Assembly: GCF_020921035.1 (NCBI RefSeq)
Contig: NC_063150.1
Span: 7,998,001-8,062,000, forward strand
Direction: 5' to 3'
DNA from: Rhodamnia argentea
Lineage: Eukaryota; Streptophyta; Magnoliopsida; Myrtales; Myrtaceae
DNA: 64,000 nucleotides
The notes under the pieces are model-generated. The model did not search any database, had not been told where the DNA came from, and saw only the letters and a program-made list of their open reading frames with translations. How positions within the stretch are numbered: the stretch's first letter is position 1; each line of letters opens with the position of its first letter. This document shows positions 25,126 to 35,186 of this stretch, one piece after another. The position numbers and the translations under genes are program-made.

Positions 25126-25223
25126 CCCGTATTTGGGGGAGGGCCCCCCCGGCCGCGGCTCCCTGCGGGACCCGTGGGGTCTTGCGCAGGGAGCCGCGGC
25201 CGGGGGGCCCTCCCCAAATACGG
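25126..25223. repeat. Long GC-rich hairpin with arms of about 40 bp
   Basis: The left arm starts cccgtatttggggg and ends ggctccctgcg (to about 25167). The right arm (25184-25223) starts cgcagggagcc and ends ccccaaatacggg. The arms are inverse complements apart from one or two extra G/C bases in homopolymers. A GA-rich run follows directly. Confidence 0.85.
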
Positions 25224-25227
<4 letters not shown>

Positions 25228-25259
<32 letters not shown>

Positions 25260-25325
25260 GAGTGAGAGTGAGAGGTCATGTCACTTCAAATTTGAGAGAG
25301 TGAGAGAGAGAGAGAGAGTGAGAGG
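25228..25325. repeat. GA/GTGA microsatellite
   Basis: A (GA)n run passes into gtgaga repeats, is interrupted by 'ggtcatgtcacttcaaatt', and resumes as gagagtgagagagaga. The interrupting word ggtcatgt recurs at about 25330. Confidence 0.8.
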
Positions 25326-25369
25326 GAGAGGTCATGTTACATTATTGGCACGGAACCGAGTACGTGGTT

Positions 25370-25570
25370 TGGGGGGCCTCCCTCAACCAAGTACGTTGCG
25401 GTGCCAATAATGGCACCGCATGAAAAAAAATAAAGAAAAAAAAGCAGTGCGTTGCGGTGCCAATAATGGCACTGCAGACTTATGGGAGGCCCGCCCTACA
25501 CCTTATTGTGTGCGGACGTAGCTTCTATTGCGTCTGCACACGGGGCGTTGCGGCGCCATTCACGGGTTTG
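25370..25570. repeat. Copies of the CCAATAATGGC palindromic module downstream of the transposase
   Basis: Two copies of gttgcggtgccaataatggcac and one 'gcggcgccattcacggg' copy occur here. The same modules fill 29.2-29.7 kb on the other side of the transposase gene, with 'tgcggcgcc(a)ttcacggg' in the same orientation at about 29683. Confidence 0.75.
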
Positions 25571-25929
25571 ATTAATTTAGTTTGAATTATTCTCTTTTTG
25601 CATTTGAAAAGTTCATGATGCCCAAGTTTTTTGGCTCCATACGAGGTGGGAAGGGATACTCCGACGACGTGTATGTGTGCAATTACATGTAGTAATTATA
25701 TGTGCACAAAGTAGGAAACTATTGGCCGTAGATTAATTAAGTAATTATATGTACACATAAATGATGAAATATCGCGCAATTGAGATATGGTAATGTCACA
25801 AAAAAAAAATTACATATGTAATATAAAAATCAACTAAAAAAATGAACGTAATAAATATGATCGTTGAGCGGTATTATAACATTACAAAAGTGTCAGCAAA
25901 CTATTTTACATAATTGGCACAACCGGCAT

Positions 25930-28581
25930 CTAATCCCGGGCCGATCTGTGCGCACATGTTTGCCTGTTGTGCCCTGATTTCCCGCAATTCGTGCAATGGT
26001 TACGCGAATCGCCATCGCTCGGGGTTCTCCAGTCCATCTCATTACGTATCCGAGATGCACGAGGCCTTCCTTTCTTCCTAATACGCCTTGGATCCGGAAC
26101 TAATGGCAACTCATTAGCTTTATCCCGGTAGTCATGATGCCCTAACGGATGAAACATGTACCGATAGCATCGAAGGGTTTTGTCCAACGTATAGCATTCA
26201 TCTACGAACCCAGTGTAATCAATTGCATGTAGTTGGCATACTGCAATTACGTGGGAACAAGGAATTTTCAACTGTTCAAATTTCCCACATGTGCATGTTC
26301 GCTCGTGTAGATGCACTTTGTATTTGTTGCCCCCAGATCCTCTAGTTCTATGACGTGCAGTTTTCACTTCGTAAATCCCTCTTTCAGAGTCGAAACATCT
26401 TACCCGATGCCTCTTTGCCTTTTCGCTATTTTTGTGGAGCGTTTCACCCGCAATTTGCGTAAATTGCCATTGGTTGGCCTTCTGCATTGTGTACATCGTT
26501 CTCCTCGTGTCAAAATAATGAGACAACTGGTAAAATATCTTTTCCACCATGGCTGTTATTGGCAAACCACGAACGGGTTTCAGCATCCCGTTGACCGATT
26601 CAACCAAATTTGTGGTCATCGACCCATATCTCTTCCCTCCATCATAAGCCTTTGTCCATTTCTCCCTTGGAATCTGATCACACCATTCCTTTGTGGGTTG
26701 ATCGACCTCCCTAATTCGGCTCATGATGAAATCGAACTTCCGTCGTTGATTCGCGTAAGCTGCACATTACAACAATAATCGGTACAATACATTATAGTAA
26801 AATTTTGTAAAAAGTTTTGAGGTGGGAATTCACAAAATTTAACATTTACCTGCCATTTGAACATGTTTTATCCCGTCGGCATTTTTGAAATATTTTTTGT
26901 AGTTGCTGACAATATGAAGAATGCAATATCTATGGTGGGCATGTGGAGGACGCCACCGTGCTGTCTGCATTGCTTGTTGAATCCCGATATGTCTGTCTGA
27001 TATCACACAAATATCATCCCTTACGGTGACATATCTCCGCAGCATATTCATAAACCACCGCCAGTTGTCAACATTTTCCCTATCAACCACAGCAAATGCC
27101 AATGGGAAATTATGATTATTCCCATCAAGTGAGGCCGCACAAAGGAGCGTTCCTCGGTATTTTCCATACAAGAAAGTACCGTCGACAAATATAACAGGCC
27201 GACAACTTTTGAAACCTTCAATTGTTTGCCTAAAAGTCCAAAACATGCGGTCGAAAACCGTGCGGCTCTCATCCTCGGCCATGCGTTCCTCGATCACGAA
27301 ATGAGAACCTGGATTCTCTTTCATCATTGCGTTCATGTACCTCATCAACTTACCATATGACTCATCCCATCCGCCAAATTCTTTGGCAATCGCCAATTGT
27401 TTGGCATTCCAGATTTTACGGTAAGTAGGTTGGAAGTTAAGCTTGTCTTGAATCTCCGCCATGATCGCCTTGATTTTGATATCCGGTTGGGCGGAGACCA
27501 TTTGTTGGATGAAGCTGCATATGTACATTTGATCGAGGTGCGGATGATCTGCAGATGCATGTATATTCTTGCATGTATGTGGGCCATTATACTTACTTAT
27601 TTTCCAAAACATGCCACCCACTTTTGTGATCGCGCGGAGCCTCCGGCCACATGGTCCATTCGGATTACCACACTTGATGACATATTCTCTCTTCTTCGTG
27701 GTATCATAGTAAAACCTATGATTTCTTCTCATTGAGTACTCCTTGGCGACTAGTCGTACCGCATCCCGTGATGGAAAAAGTCGCCCAACAGCAAATTCTT
27801 TCGACGGATCAAATACCGTGCCGCCCGGCTTTGCTCTTGTATCGTCTTGCATCATATCAAAATCGATCTCCGAGTAGGGCGGTGGATGTACCAATGGCTG
27901 AATGGGGTTACTATCTTGCGTGTTATAGTAACTCTCCATATTGGCAGATTCAACGGCTTCAACATCACTATCATCACTGTCCATCCAACTATCATCGTCT
28001 TCATCGCTAGCCTCATCATGGTCATTATCATCATTATCACCATCATCATCATTATTATGGTTATTATCATCGGACTCACCCGGTCGATTACGCACAATGA
28101 CATCTTGTCCCGCTTGTTCTTCTTCTTCTGCTCCTTCTTGTTCTTCTTCTTCTCCTTCTTGTTCTTCTTCTTCTGCTCCTTCTTGTTCTTCTTCTTCTTC
28201 ACAAACATTGGACCATTCCCCCGTATGATAATCATGTATCACCTGGTGTTCATCTACAATGACATAAAACACTAGAAACCCCATTTCAATGATCTGATTG
28301 GCAAATTGCTGGATCATCCGAACAGTATTATCATCACGCACGTCCATTATATCATACACGACAAACCCTTGTGTGACATTTAGGCATCTATAGATGATGC
28401 TATGAATATACTGATTTCCGGTAATATTCAACGCGCTCTCAATCGTAGCACGTAATGCATCTAATGTCCATATGTTTGCAAACGCGAACCGGATGGATTC
28501 TCCGCCTTCGTAATCAGCTCCATAATCTTTTTGCACTATTCTACCTCCCCAAGGCAAAATCGCAACAGATATAGACGCCAT
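25930..28581 (-). CDS. MURA-like (Mutator) transposase, 853 aa, two exons, intact
   Basis: Exons on the minus strand are 28581-26850 and 26759-25930 (intron 88 bp, GT-AG), 2562 nt in frame without internal stops. Residues 128-200 are a low-complexity Glu then Asp tract. About 255-338 form a MudR-type DNA-binding region with Cys pairs and a final H-T-C. About 455-560 are the MULE catalytic core: Asp467 in VDGTF, Asp529 in ISDRH, and a likely third acidic residue Glu631 in N-L-V-E-S-V-N. Residues 733-747 are a SWIM zinc finger (C-x-C-x9-C-x-H). Residues 833-846 are a C-x2-C-x4-H-x4-C zinc knuckle. The protein would bind the element ends and catalyse cut-and-paste in the nucleus. Intactness suggests recent or possible activity, or capacity to mobilise relatives. 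Confidence 0.93.
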
Positions 28582-29199
28582 TACGCTAAAGAAATTATAA
28601 ATTATTTGGCGGCTACATTTTACGAAACATTACAACAACCAATATATCAAATGAAATAAACATCCTTCTATAGCCATAAAAATTCTGCTAAAGAAATGTT
28701 TACAAAATTAAAATTCAATGAATTTTAAATATTGTAATTATTTCACGTATAAATAACAATCCAAAAAAATAAATCTATACTTGAGAAACTGTAAAAAATA
28801 GGTACAACAAAATTAACCTCGAAATATCGATGGAGAGCACGTGCCGAATGAATATTTCTTAACTCCCAAGACAATGCACCGAGCAACAACGTTGGCTTGG
28901 GACAAAATCACAACTTCTGGGGAAAAAAATTTCAGAAATTAATTTCAATATGACGTAGATATTAATAAAAAATATAAAAAACACACACTGTAATATACAC
29001 TTACTGAAGCAACAGAGAGGGCAAAAATTTCTAAGCCCGGGCAACCGAGAGGGTGTTAGTGTGAAATAGAGGAAGTGCGAGAATTGAAACACGAGAAAGG
29101 AAAAGTGCAAGAGTGATATGAGAATGCGAGAGTAAGAGAAAGGGGAGCTTTAGTCGTGCTTTAAACACGATCGAAGAGAGGCTGTAGCACCCGTGAAGG
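28582..29199. other. Leader/promoter side of the transposase gene
   Basis: An AT-rich stretch with no supported coding sequence. By position it should hold the transposase 5' leader and core promoter, on the minus strand. A few GT/AG-like sites could allow a leader intron but none can be confirmed. Confidence 0.4.
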
Positions 29200-29705
29200 A
29201 GGTAGGACGGCAATAATGACGTTGCAAAAATAGGGGGTGGGAGGCACCCCTCCTACGGCCACAATAATGGCGCAGGGGAGGGCCCCCCATTTCCGGCGCT
29301 ATTAGCGCCGGAAATGGGGGCCCTCCCCACTCCCTAGGGCCGCAGCCCATGCTTGCGCCCTGGGGGCCCTCCCCTCCCTACCCCTGCAGCGCCATAATGG
29401 CGCTGCGGGGGATGGGGTGGCCGGCCCCCCCCCTCCTGCCCGCTGCTGCGCCGCCTTGGGCGCCGGAGCGCGAGGCCCCGCTCGGCAGCCATTATGGCGC
29501 CGCAGAGGTAGGGGGAGGGCCCCCCTAGGCTGCAGCATGGCGCGCAGCCCTAGGGAGTGGGTTGCCCCCCACCCCCTAATCTTGCGGCGCCAATAATGGC
29601 GCTGCAGGCCATAAGGGGAGGGGGCTGCCCCTCCACATGAGCTGCAGCGCCAATAATGGTACTGCGGCCATGGGGGGCGTCTGCGGCGCCTTCACGGGCG
29701 TTGCA
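29200..29705. repeat. Array of GC-rich palindromic modules between two divergent genes
   Basis: At least six units of the type GC(A/G)GCGCC(A)ATAATGGCGCTGC are spaced by G/C-rich text such as gggagggccccc. The unit at about 29387-29407 is a palindrome about a single base. The block lies between the transposase (-) and the mobile-domain gene (+), so it may act as a shared promoter, replication or transposase-binding region. Function is inferred. Confidence 0.75.
29275..29328. repeat. Perfect GC-rich hairpin, arms about 25 bp
   Basis: The left arm ggggagggcccccc... ggcgct and right arm agcgccgg ... ccctcccc are inverse complements (one extra C), with the loop 'att'. It lies at one edge of the module array. 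Confidence 0.85.
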
Positions 29706-29859
29706 GAGTGTCTTTCAGCTCTGCTTTTTTAAGTAGAGGCGAGTGCTCTCATTTCTCATCATCGACTATATTTCTTCGATTGATTACTCAACTCTCGTGC
29801 TCTTCCTCGATTACTTACTGAAGTTACGAAATTTTAGCATTCTTCACAATTACGTTGAA

Positions 29860-32128
29860 ATGGCACGGAGGAGTCACATTCAGCCGGGGCCCGAGAATGA
29901 TTCACTACTTAGTGGACGGGCGCGACACGGATCACAAGCTTTATGGGACACCGAGGTAATTGCGGAATTTAGCATGTTAACTGTCATTTGTCACGACATT
30001 ATGAAAATAGTCACTAATAGTTGATGTGACAATTTTGCGGATACCCGCAACCTGCAGGTTCTTAGATGTCAAAGAGCGGCGCAACACGTAGGTGAACTTG
30101 ATCCGTGAATACTCCCTTATCCGCAAGATTCGGGATTTTACGGTGTTTATAAAATGGGGTTTGTCCGGCTTGATTGGCATTTGATTACGGCATTGGTCGA
30201 GCGATGGAGGCCCGAGACCCATACTTTTCATATCTTTGGAAGGTGAAGTTACGATCACGGCTGCAGGACATTGCGATGATTACGGGGCTTCCTATCGAGG
30301 GACTTGTACATTCTTGGCCCTCCGATTGGAATTGGGGCAATCTATGTGATCATCCGCTTGGTGCTCGGCCACCTCAATCGCGCGGCACACAAATAAATTT
30401 AAGATGGTTGAGTGAAAACTTTCACCATCTTCCGGAAGATGCCGATGAGGACACTGTACTATATCATGCTAGGGCATTCGTTCTTCGCTTGATTGGAGGA
30501 TATATTTTCGCGGACAAATCGGGTGCTCGAGTTAGTTTGCTATTTCTCCCACTATTAACGAACATCGAGGCCCCTACACAGTACGGTTGGGGTTCAGAAG
30601 CACTAGCATGGTTGTATCGGGAGCTATGCCGTGCAACCGATCCAAACGCGAGGCAAATGGGCGGTGCCCTACATGTACTCCAGATTTGGGTGTGGGAACG
30701 TTTCAAATGTGTCTCCCCTGGTCCGACTTCCATTGCTCCTTTCCCGGATGCACCTTTCGGTAGTCGGTATGTCATGTATTGCCTTTTTTCATTTCGTGCG
30801 TCATTAATTTTTTTGCAGCGCGTATAGTACATGAAATCTAAAGTCGTATGTTTCTCAAGCTTGAGTCGAGGCCGAACTACAACCGACGTCCCCACGCATC
30901 TTGTGACACATCTGCGCTACCAATTTGATCGAATGGGGACCGATGATGTAAGTAATGATAGCAACGAGTGGGTTTAATATAATGTTAATCTTTAAATTTA
31001 GCTTTGGTGTAATTTGATATATTTCATTACGATAACGGATTATTTGGGAGCCGTATGACGAAATTGAAGAAGATGTACCAGATTCTTGCTTTCACGGACA
31101 AAACTATTGGAGGGCGAAAGTCCCACTCATCCGTCCTTTGGATAGTTGAGTGGCACTATCCGCACCGTGTACTTCGGCGGTTTCGGTTGCGGCAGCCAAT
31201 ACCTAAGAATCCTCACGATCATAGTGCCTTGCATGGTCTTGATAACACGCCACCCAAGGACCGATTGGGAGAATAAGCACGGACGGTGGATCGATTTGTG
31301 GAAAGGACGTGTCGAACGTATAGTGCGGGGTAGACATTCAACGGAAACACTCCACTTTCATTCCGGATATATGGAGTGGTTTCGTCGACATACAAGGAAG
31401 TTGATTTCTGTTGCGGGAGCTGCAATGGGTTCAACGGTTCGTGCATTTTAATTTCAATTTATTTCACTACTTATTTTAAGTAACATAAATTATTGATATA
31501 TTGATAACTTTTGTTAATTTTAATATCATTACTAGGGTGACGGGGTTGAGCAGATCGTACATATCATGGATTCGGTCGGTCCATCTCCTCAGGCTTGGGA
31601 AAAAGTAAGGACAATAGCTAGGGCAATGTTATATGCCCGGAATGAGGAACGGCGGCTAACAATGATGCCAGCACCTCAACCAGCAACTACGGCAACACCC
31701 GTTGGGCCGGACGAGGAGGATGACCCCCCCGAGACTGTTCACCCAACCCGGAGAAGTCCTCGAGCTGATACATATGATGATGTCGTCCCGTATTCCATGG
31801 AATATCATACAACGGATTTTGCTCCCGAGTTCACTCCGGGGTTCAGCCAACATTTCGATGCGGGGTTCACCCGGTTCGCCGGAACATTTGATGATCAACA
31901 TCCGTGAGACTCGGCTAGTTCTCCTTCGAGTATGGACCCGATTTCTCTCATTCTTATCCAGTCCCTCCTACGGAAGGGTATGACATATTTTCACAAGATA
32001 TGCCTTCGTCATCGAGACATCCTACTCGGTCGGACCCTCGTTCTCGTCGGTATGACACTAGGCTTCCCGATCAACGGAGACAACCTCATTGCGGAACAGG
32101 AGGTCATGTAGGAAGACGACATCGTTAG
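29860..32128 (+). pseudogene. Plant mobile domain (PMD, MAIN-like) gene, decayed
   Basis: Exon-like blocks at 29860-29955, from 30058 to about 30766, about 30820-30950, about 31040-31440 and 31536-32128 spell a PMD protein. Recognisable stretches are F-Y-G-V-Y-K-M-G-F-V-R-L-D-W-H-L-I-T-A-L-V-E-R-W, D-I-A-M-I-T-G-L-P-I-E-G, and N-P-H-D-H-S-A-L-H-G-L-D. PMD proteins descend from transposons and include MAIN/MAIL genes. Disabling changes are an in-frame TGA at 30106-30108 after D-P (CGA to TGA is the likely mutation), two compensating one-base shifts at about 30236-30262, a shift near 31136, another near 31275, and a shift near 31905. Splice sites are mostly preserved. It is divergent from the intact transposase and was probably a second gene of the element. 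Confidence 0.85.
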
Positions 32129-33741
32129 TACATGTAATTGCAATTAACTTGATATCTATTATGAAGATTTCGTGTTTTTGTATATCTTATGCAATTATAT
32201 GTCGTGTTTCGACACGTATCCATTTTTATTTATTTGAAGAAAACACCAAAAAATTAAAAATAAAAAACCACGGAAACGGTGCCCATGGTAACACAAATAC
32301 ACAATTTTTTTGTTCATCACTAAAACCTTAAAAATTGACCTACCACCAAAAACCGTAAACCCTGTGCATCAAAAGGGGATGGTGGAAGAAAAGCATTAGA
32401 TGGAGCAATTTTAAAACACTAATCTCCATTCAAGAAGATCATATAATTATTCAAGAAGATCATATGATTATTGGAGAAGCTACTTTTCTACGTTTCTCCC
32501 CGGTTTAAACACACGTCAGAAGTTTTCCAACATGCAAATTTCATGTTCACTTTTACCCTGGCAAAAGTACACTTTTAGTGTCATAGTTGTGTATGAAGAT
32601 TACTTTAGTGCAAAAAATTTCAAACGGATTACTTTAATACTAAGTCGGAGACAACGGTTTGGTACCTCCGGCAAAAAATTTTCGGTCAAAATTAATACGT
32701 GGCTTGAGCATTTTCTCCTTTTAAATTTCATCCAAAAGGAGCTTTTGGTGATCAAGTTAGTAAATCTTGTGGAAAATTATGTGAATTCTGTCATCAGATT
32801 GTCTCGCGATGAATTGTGAGGACTATAAAGAAGTGACAGTATTTTAATGACTCAAGTGTAGTTGTAATTTTCGTTTTGTCACTTGATTAATGGTGAATCA
32901 TGTGCTGCTCCTCATGGAGTATGTGTCGCCAATCGGATCGCGTAAATCCAATGTCCAATATATTTTCTTGTTTTTTTATTATTGTGTTCGATTGCTTTTT
33001 TTTTTTTTCCTTTTTTTGAAACAACCGTATGAATAGCTTCAAATTAACTTGATCAGCGGAAAAAGAAATGAACTCTCATTTTTGCAGAGATATTATCAGT
33101 CCGTATTTCCTTTAAAGTAGTATATATATATATATATAGGGGGTCAACCCTCAAAAGATTCTATGCATGTTTCTATCCAAGATGAAATCACCGATCCAAC
33201 TACCCCGGCGAAGTCAAATTCCTATTTTGTTTCCCAATCAATGTTCGAGATAATTTTGATGAAATGTCCTGATACAATTTATCCTTAAAAAAAATTATGA
33301 ATCCGGTCGATTCGTTCTCTCATAATTATTCCAAAAAGAGCTAAAGACAACATATCGTGCAGCCACATATATGAGCTCAACTTGCATCTTTCCAGCAACT
33401 TCATAGGATGAATGCTTTGACCAATAAAAATAATAAATTAAAAAAACCAATCGATCCCTTAAAAAAAATATAATGCCTACTCATATAAACATTGGTAGAT
33501 GATAGTTCAAAGTAACTTACAAAATGCATAGAGAGTGTACAGATATACTAAGTAACTTACTAGAGCAAAGAGGGAAAATCCTTAGCCGGAAAGTTACAAC
33601 CGTCAAGTTACGCCGCACCATCTTGTGTCCAGTGCTTCTTGTGAATTGGTATCACAATTTGCATACAAATAATTTTGACTCATCATCAATATATTTGCAA
33701 GTAACGCTCTCTTATATTTGATTCAACGATAACAATTGCAG
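32129..33741. other. Unassigned MULE interior, right part
   Basis: No family is recognised. A TA microsatellite lies at about 33120-33138. The last part (about 33650-33741) ends in a good 3' splice site (ttgcag) and probably is the captured intron of the Bet v 1 piece. Confidence 0.4.
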
Positions 33742-34037
33742 CTAGCCATTTCAAGTACGCGAAACACGGGGTTGGCGCTCCGGACCGGGACAAACTCACA
33801 TACAGCTACGATTGGATCGAGGGCGACGCCTTGATGAACATATTCGAGAAGATCTCGTATGACATCGAGATCGAGGCCAACCCCGAGGGAGGGTCCATAT
33901 GCAAGAACAGAAGCAAGTACTACGCCACTGGTAACATTCGGTTCACTGAGGAGCAAATCAACGAAGGCAAGGAGAAGGTCTTGGGCTTGTTCAACACTCT
34001 TGAGGGTTATCTCTAGGCCAACCGTAATGCTTGCTAA
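33742..34037 (+). pseudogene. Captured last exon of a Bet v 1/PR-10-type gene
   Basis: After a ttgcag acceptor at 33736-33741 the frame encodes H-F-K-Y-A-K-H, W-I-E-G-D-A-L-M, I-F-E-K-I-S-Y-D-I-E-I-E, G-G-S-I-C-K and E-E-Q-I-N-E-G-K-E-K-V-L-G-L-F. These are the second-half landmarks of Bet v 1/PR-10 ligand-binding proteins, from the usual single-intron position onward. A TAG at 34014-34016 precedes the expected end (A-N-R-N-A-C then TAA at 34035-34037), so the reading is slightly shortened. No first exon is found upstream. Text after the stop with aataaataaa near 34247 suggests the 3' UTR came along. It lies wholly between the element ends, so transduplication is the simplest explanation; an older resident gene fragment is the alternative. 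Confidence 0.75.
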
Positions 34038-34930
34038 GAATGTCAAACGTATGAGGTGATCACCGTCTATTACCACAAGATTGTCGATCTTATCATGATG
34101 TCTCTCCTAAAGGGTGTGTGTCTCTTCATGGTTGTTCATTTTTAATCTTGGGTTTATATTCAGATTAAGGAGCCTCGGGCCCGCCCTGTAGCAAGTCTCC
34201 GAGATCGTTCCGTTGTTTTCAGTATTTTGAGAATGGTGTGATGTCAATAAATAAATACGAAGGAAATCCTCTTTCTATTTTCTTAGTATGCGCGTAATTT
34301 ATTATTCCTTAATTTGATACGTGAAAACTAAGGAGGGAAAACGTCAACCGTCAAAAAGCAACATGCTCTTTATTTCTAAAATAATTGGTGTCCGTACTAT
34401 CATTATTTGGATAGTATATGACACCTCAACTAACAATTTATTCTACAAAAGAATAAATCGTTAAGTACTTAGCTTACAAAGAACCGACTAGGTGTTTGAG
34501 GTCCCGTATGCTCGATACTTAAAACTCCAATTCGTTTGCACCTTCTTAATTACAATGTACTGAATAATCGTTATCAATTTCGTGATCAACCCAATTTGCC
34601 TACTTAATTAATTATGATTAATACATACTCTTCCAACAACTCTGTCATTTGGATCAAATGAAATTAGCGCATGCCATGCGAAGTCAATCCAATTATAGGC
34701 AATATGAAAATGATAGGAGTGTAGTGTTGTACATTTTACAATCTAATTCGTCCACAATTTGTAAAATGAAAACCCATTGACCATTTAGCCGATGCCTTTT
34801 TCTTCCCCAACCTTGACCGCTTTCATGTGTCGGATAAATTATTTCCTAATCATTCACTCTATAATACAAGTCCTGTTTCTACCATTGAACGAATCCAAAT
34901 ATATAATTATTTATGATTTCTTTTATTTCG
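34038..34930. other. MULE interior before the right end
   Basis: The first 220 bases look like the 3' UTR of the captured Bet v 1 gene. The rest is AT-rich with no recognised coding or repeat structure. Confidence 0.4.
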
Positions 34931-34966
34931 TGAAGCCGGTCGGCACTTATAGTGCCGAACGGATCG

Positions 34967-35186
34967 CCGATCGGCACTAATATCGCCGAGCGGCGATCCG
35001 TTCGGCACTATAAGTGCCGAGCGGATGGCGGGCCATGACTCGCCCCGCCGCTCGGCAGTGTGACTGCCGAGCCGGGTGTCGCTCGGCATTATGACTGCCG
35101 AGCGACACCTGATTTGGTAAATAAAAAAAGTCAACCCCCGATTTGGTAATTATTTTGTTTTTTACACCTGGTTTGGAAAAAAGCCC
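34967..35186 (-). repeat. Right terminal inverted repeat of the MULE
   Basis: Reverse complement of the left end, sharing the outermost 22 bases exactly and the ordered landmarks listed for the left repeat. A further hairpin of the same ctcggca type lies just inside, at about 34935-34962. The outermost 56 bases now also code the C-terminus of the aspartic-protease-like gene. Confidence 0.9.

Larger units (their letters stand above)
22543..35186. mobile_element. Mutator-like element (MULE), 12,644 bp, with transposase, PMD relic and captured gene pieces
   Basis: Both ends begin GGGCTTTTTTCCAAACCAGG and remain recognisable inverted repeats for about 220 bp. A perfect 9-bp duplication flanks them. 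Inside, in order, lie a PHD-finger gene fragment (-), GC-rich hairpins, an intact two-exon MURA-like transposase (-), a block of short GC-rich palindromic modules, a plant-mobile-domain gene with several disabling changes (+), an unassigned stretch, and the last exon of a Bet v 1-type gene (+). The element sits in the stop codon of the aspartic-protease-like gene. MULEs that carry PMD genes and MULEs that carry host gene fragments are both known in plants; having both with a full transposase is less common. Internal nested insertions are not excluded. Confidence 0.9.

Noticed and set aside
27847-28275. Plus-strand and alternative frames opposite the transposase acidic tract
   Set aside because: They are translations of the GAA/GAT repeat in other frames (poly-Ser, poly-Phe, poly-Ile, poly-Lys) and have no independent support.
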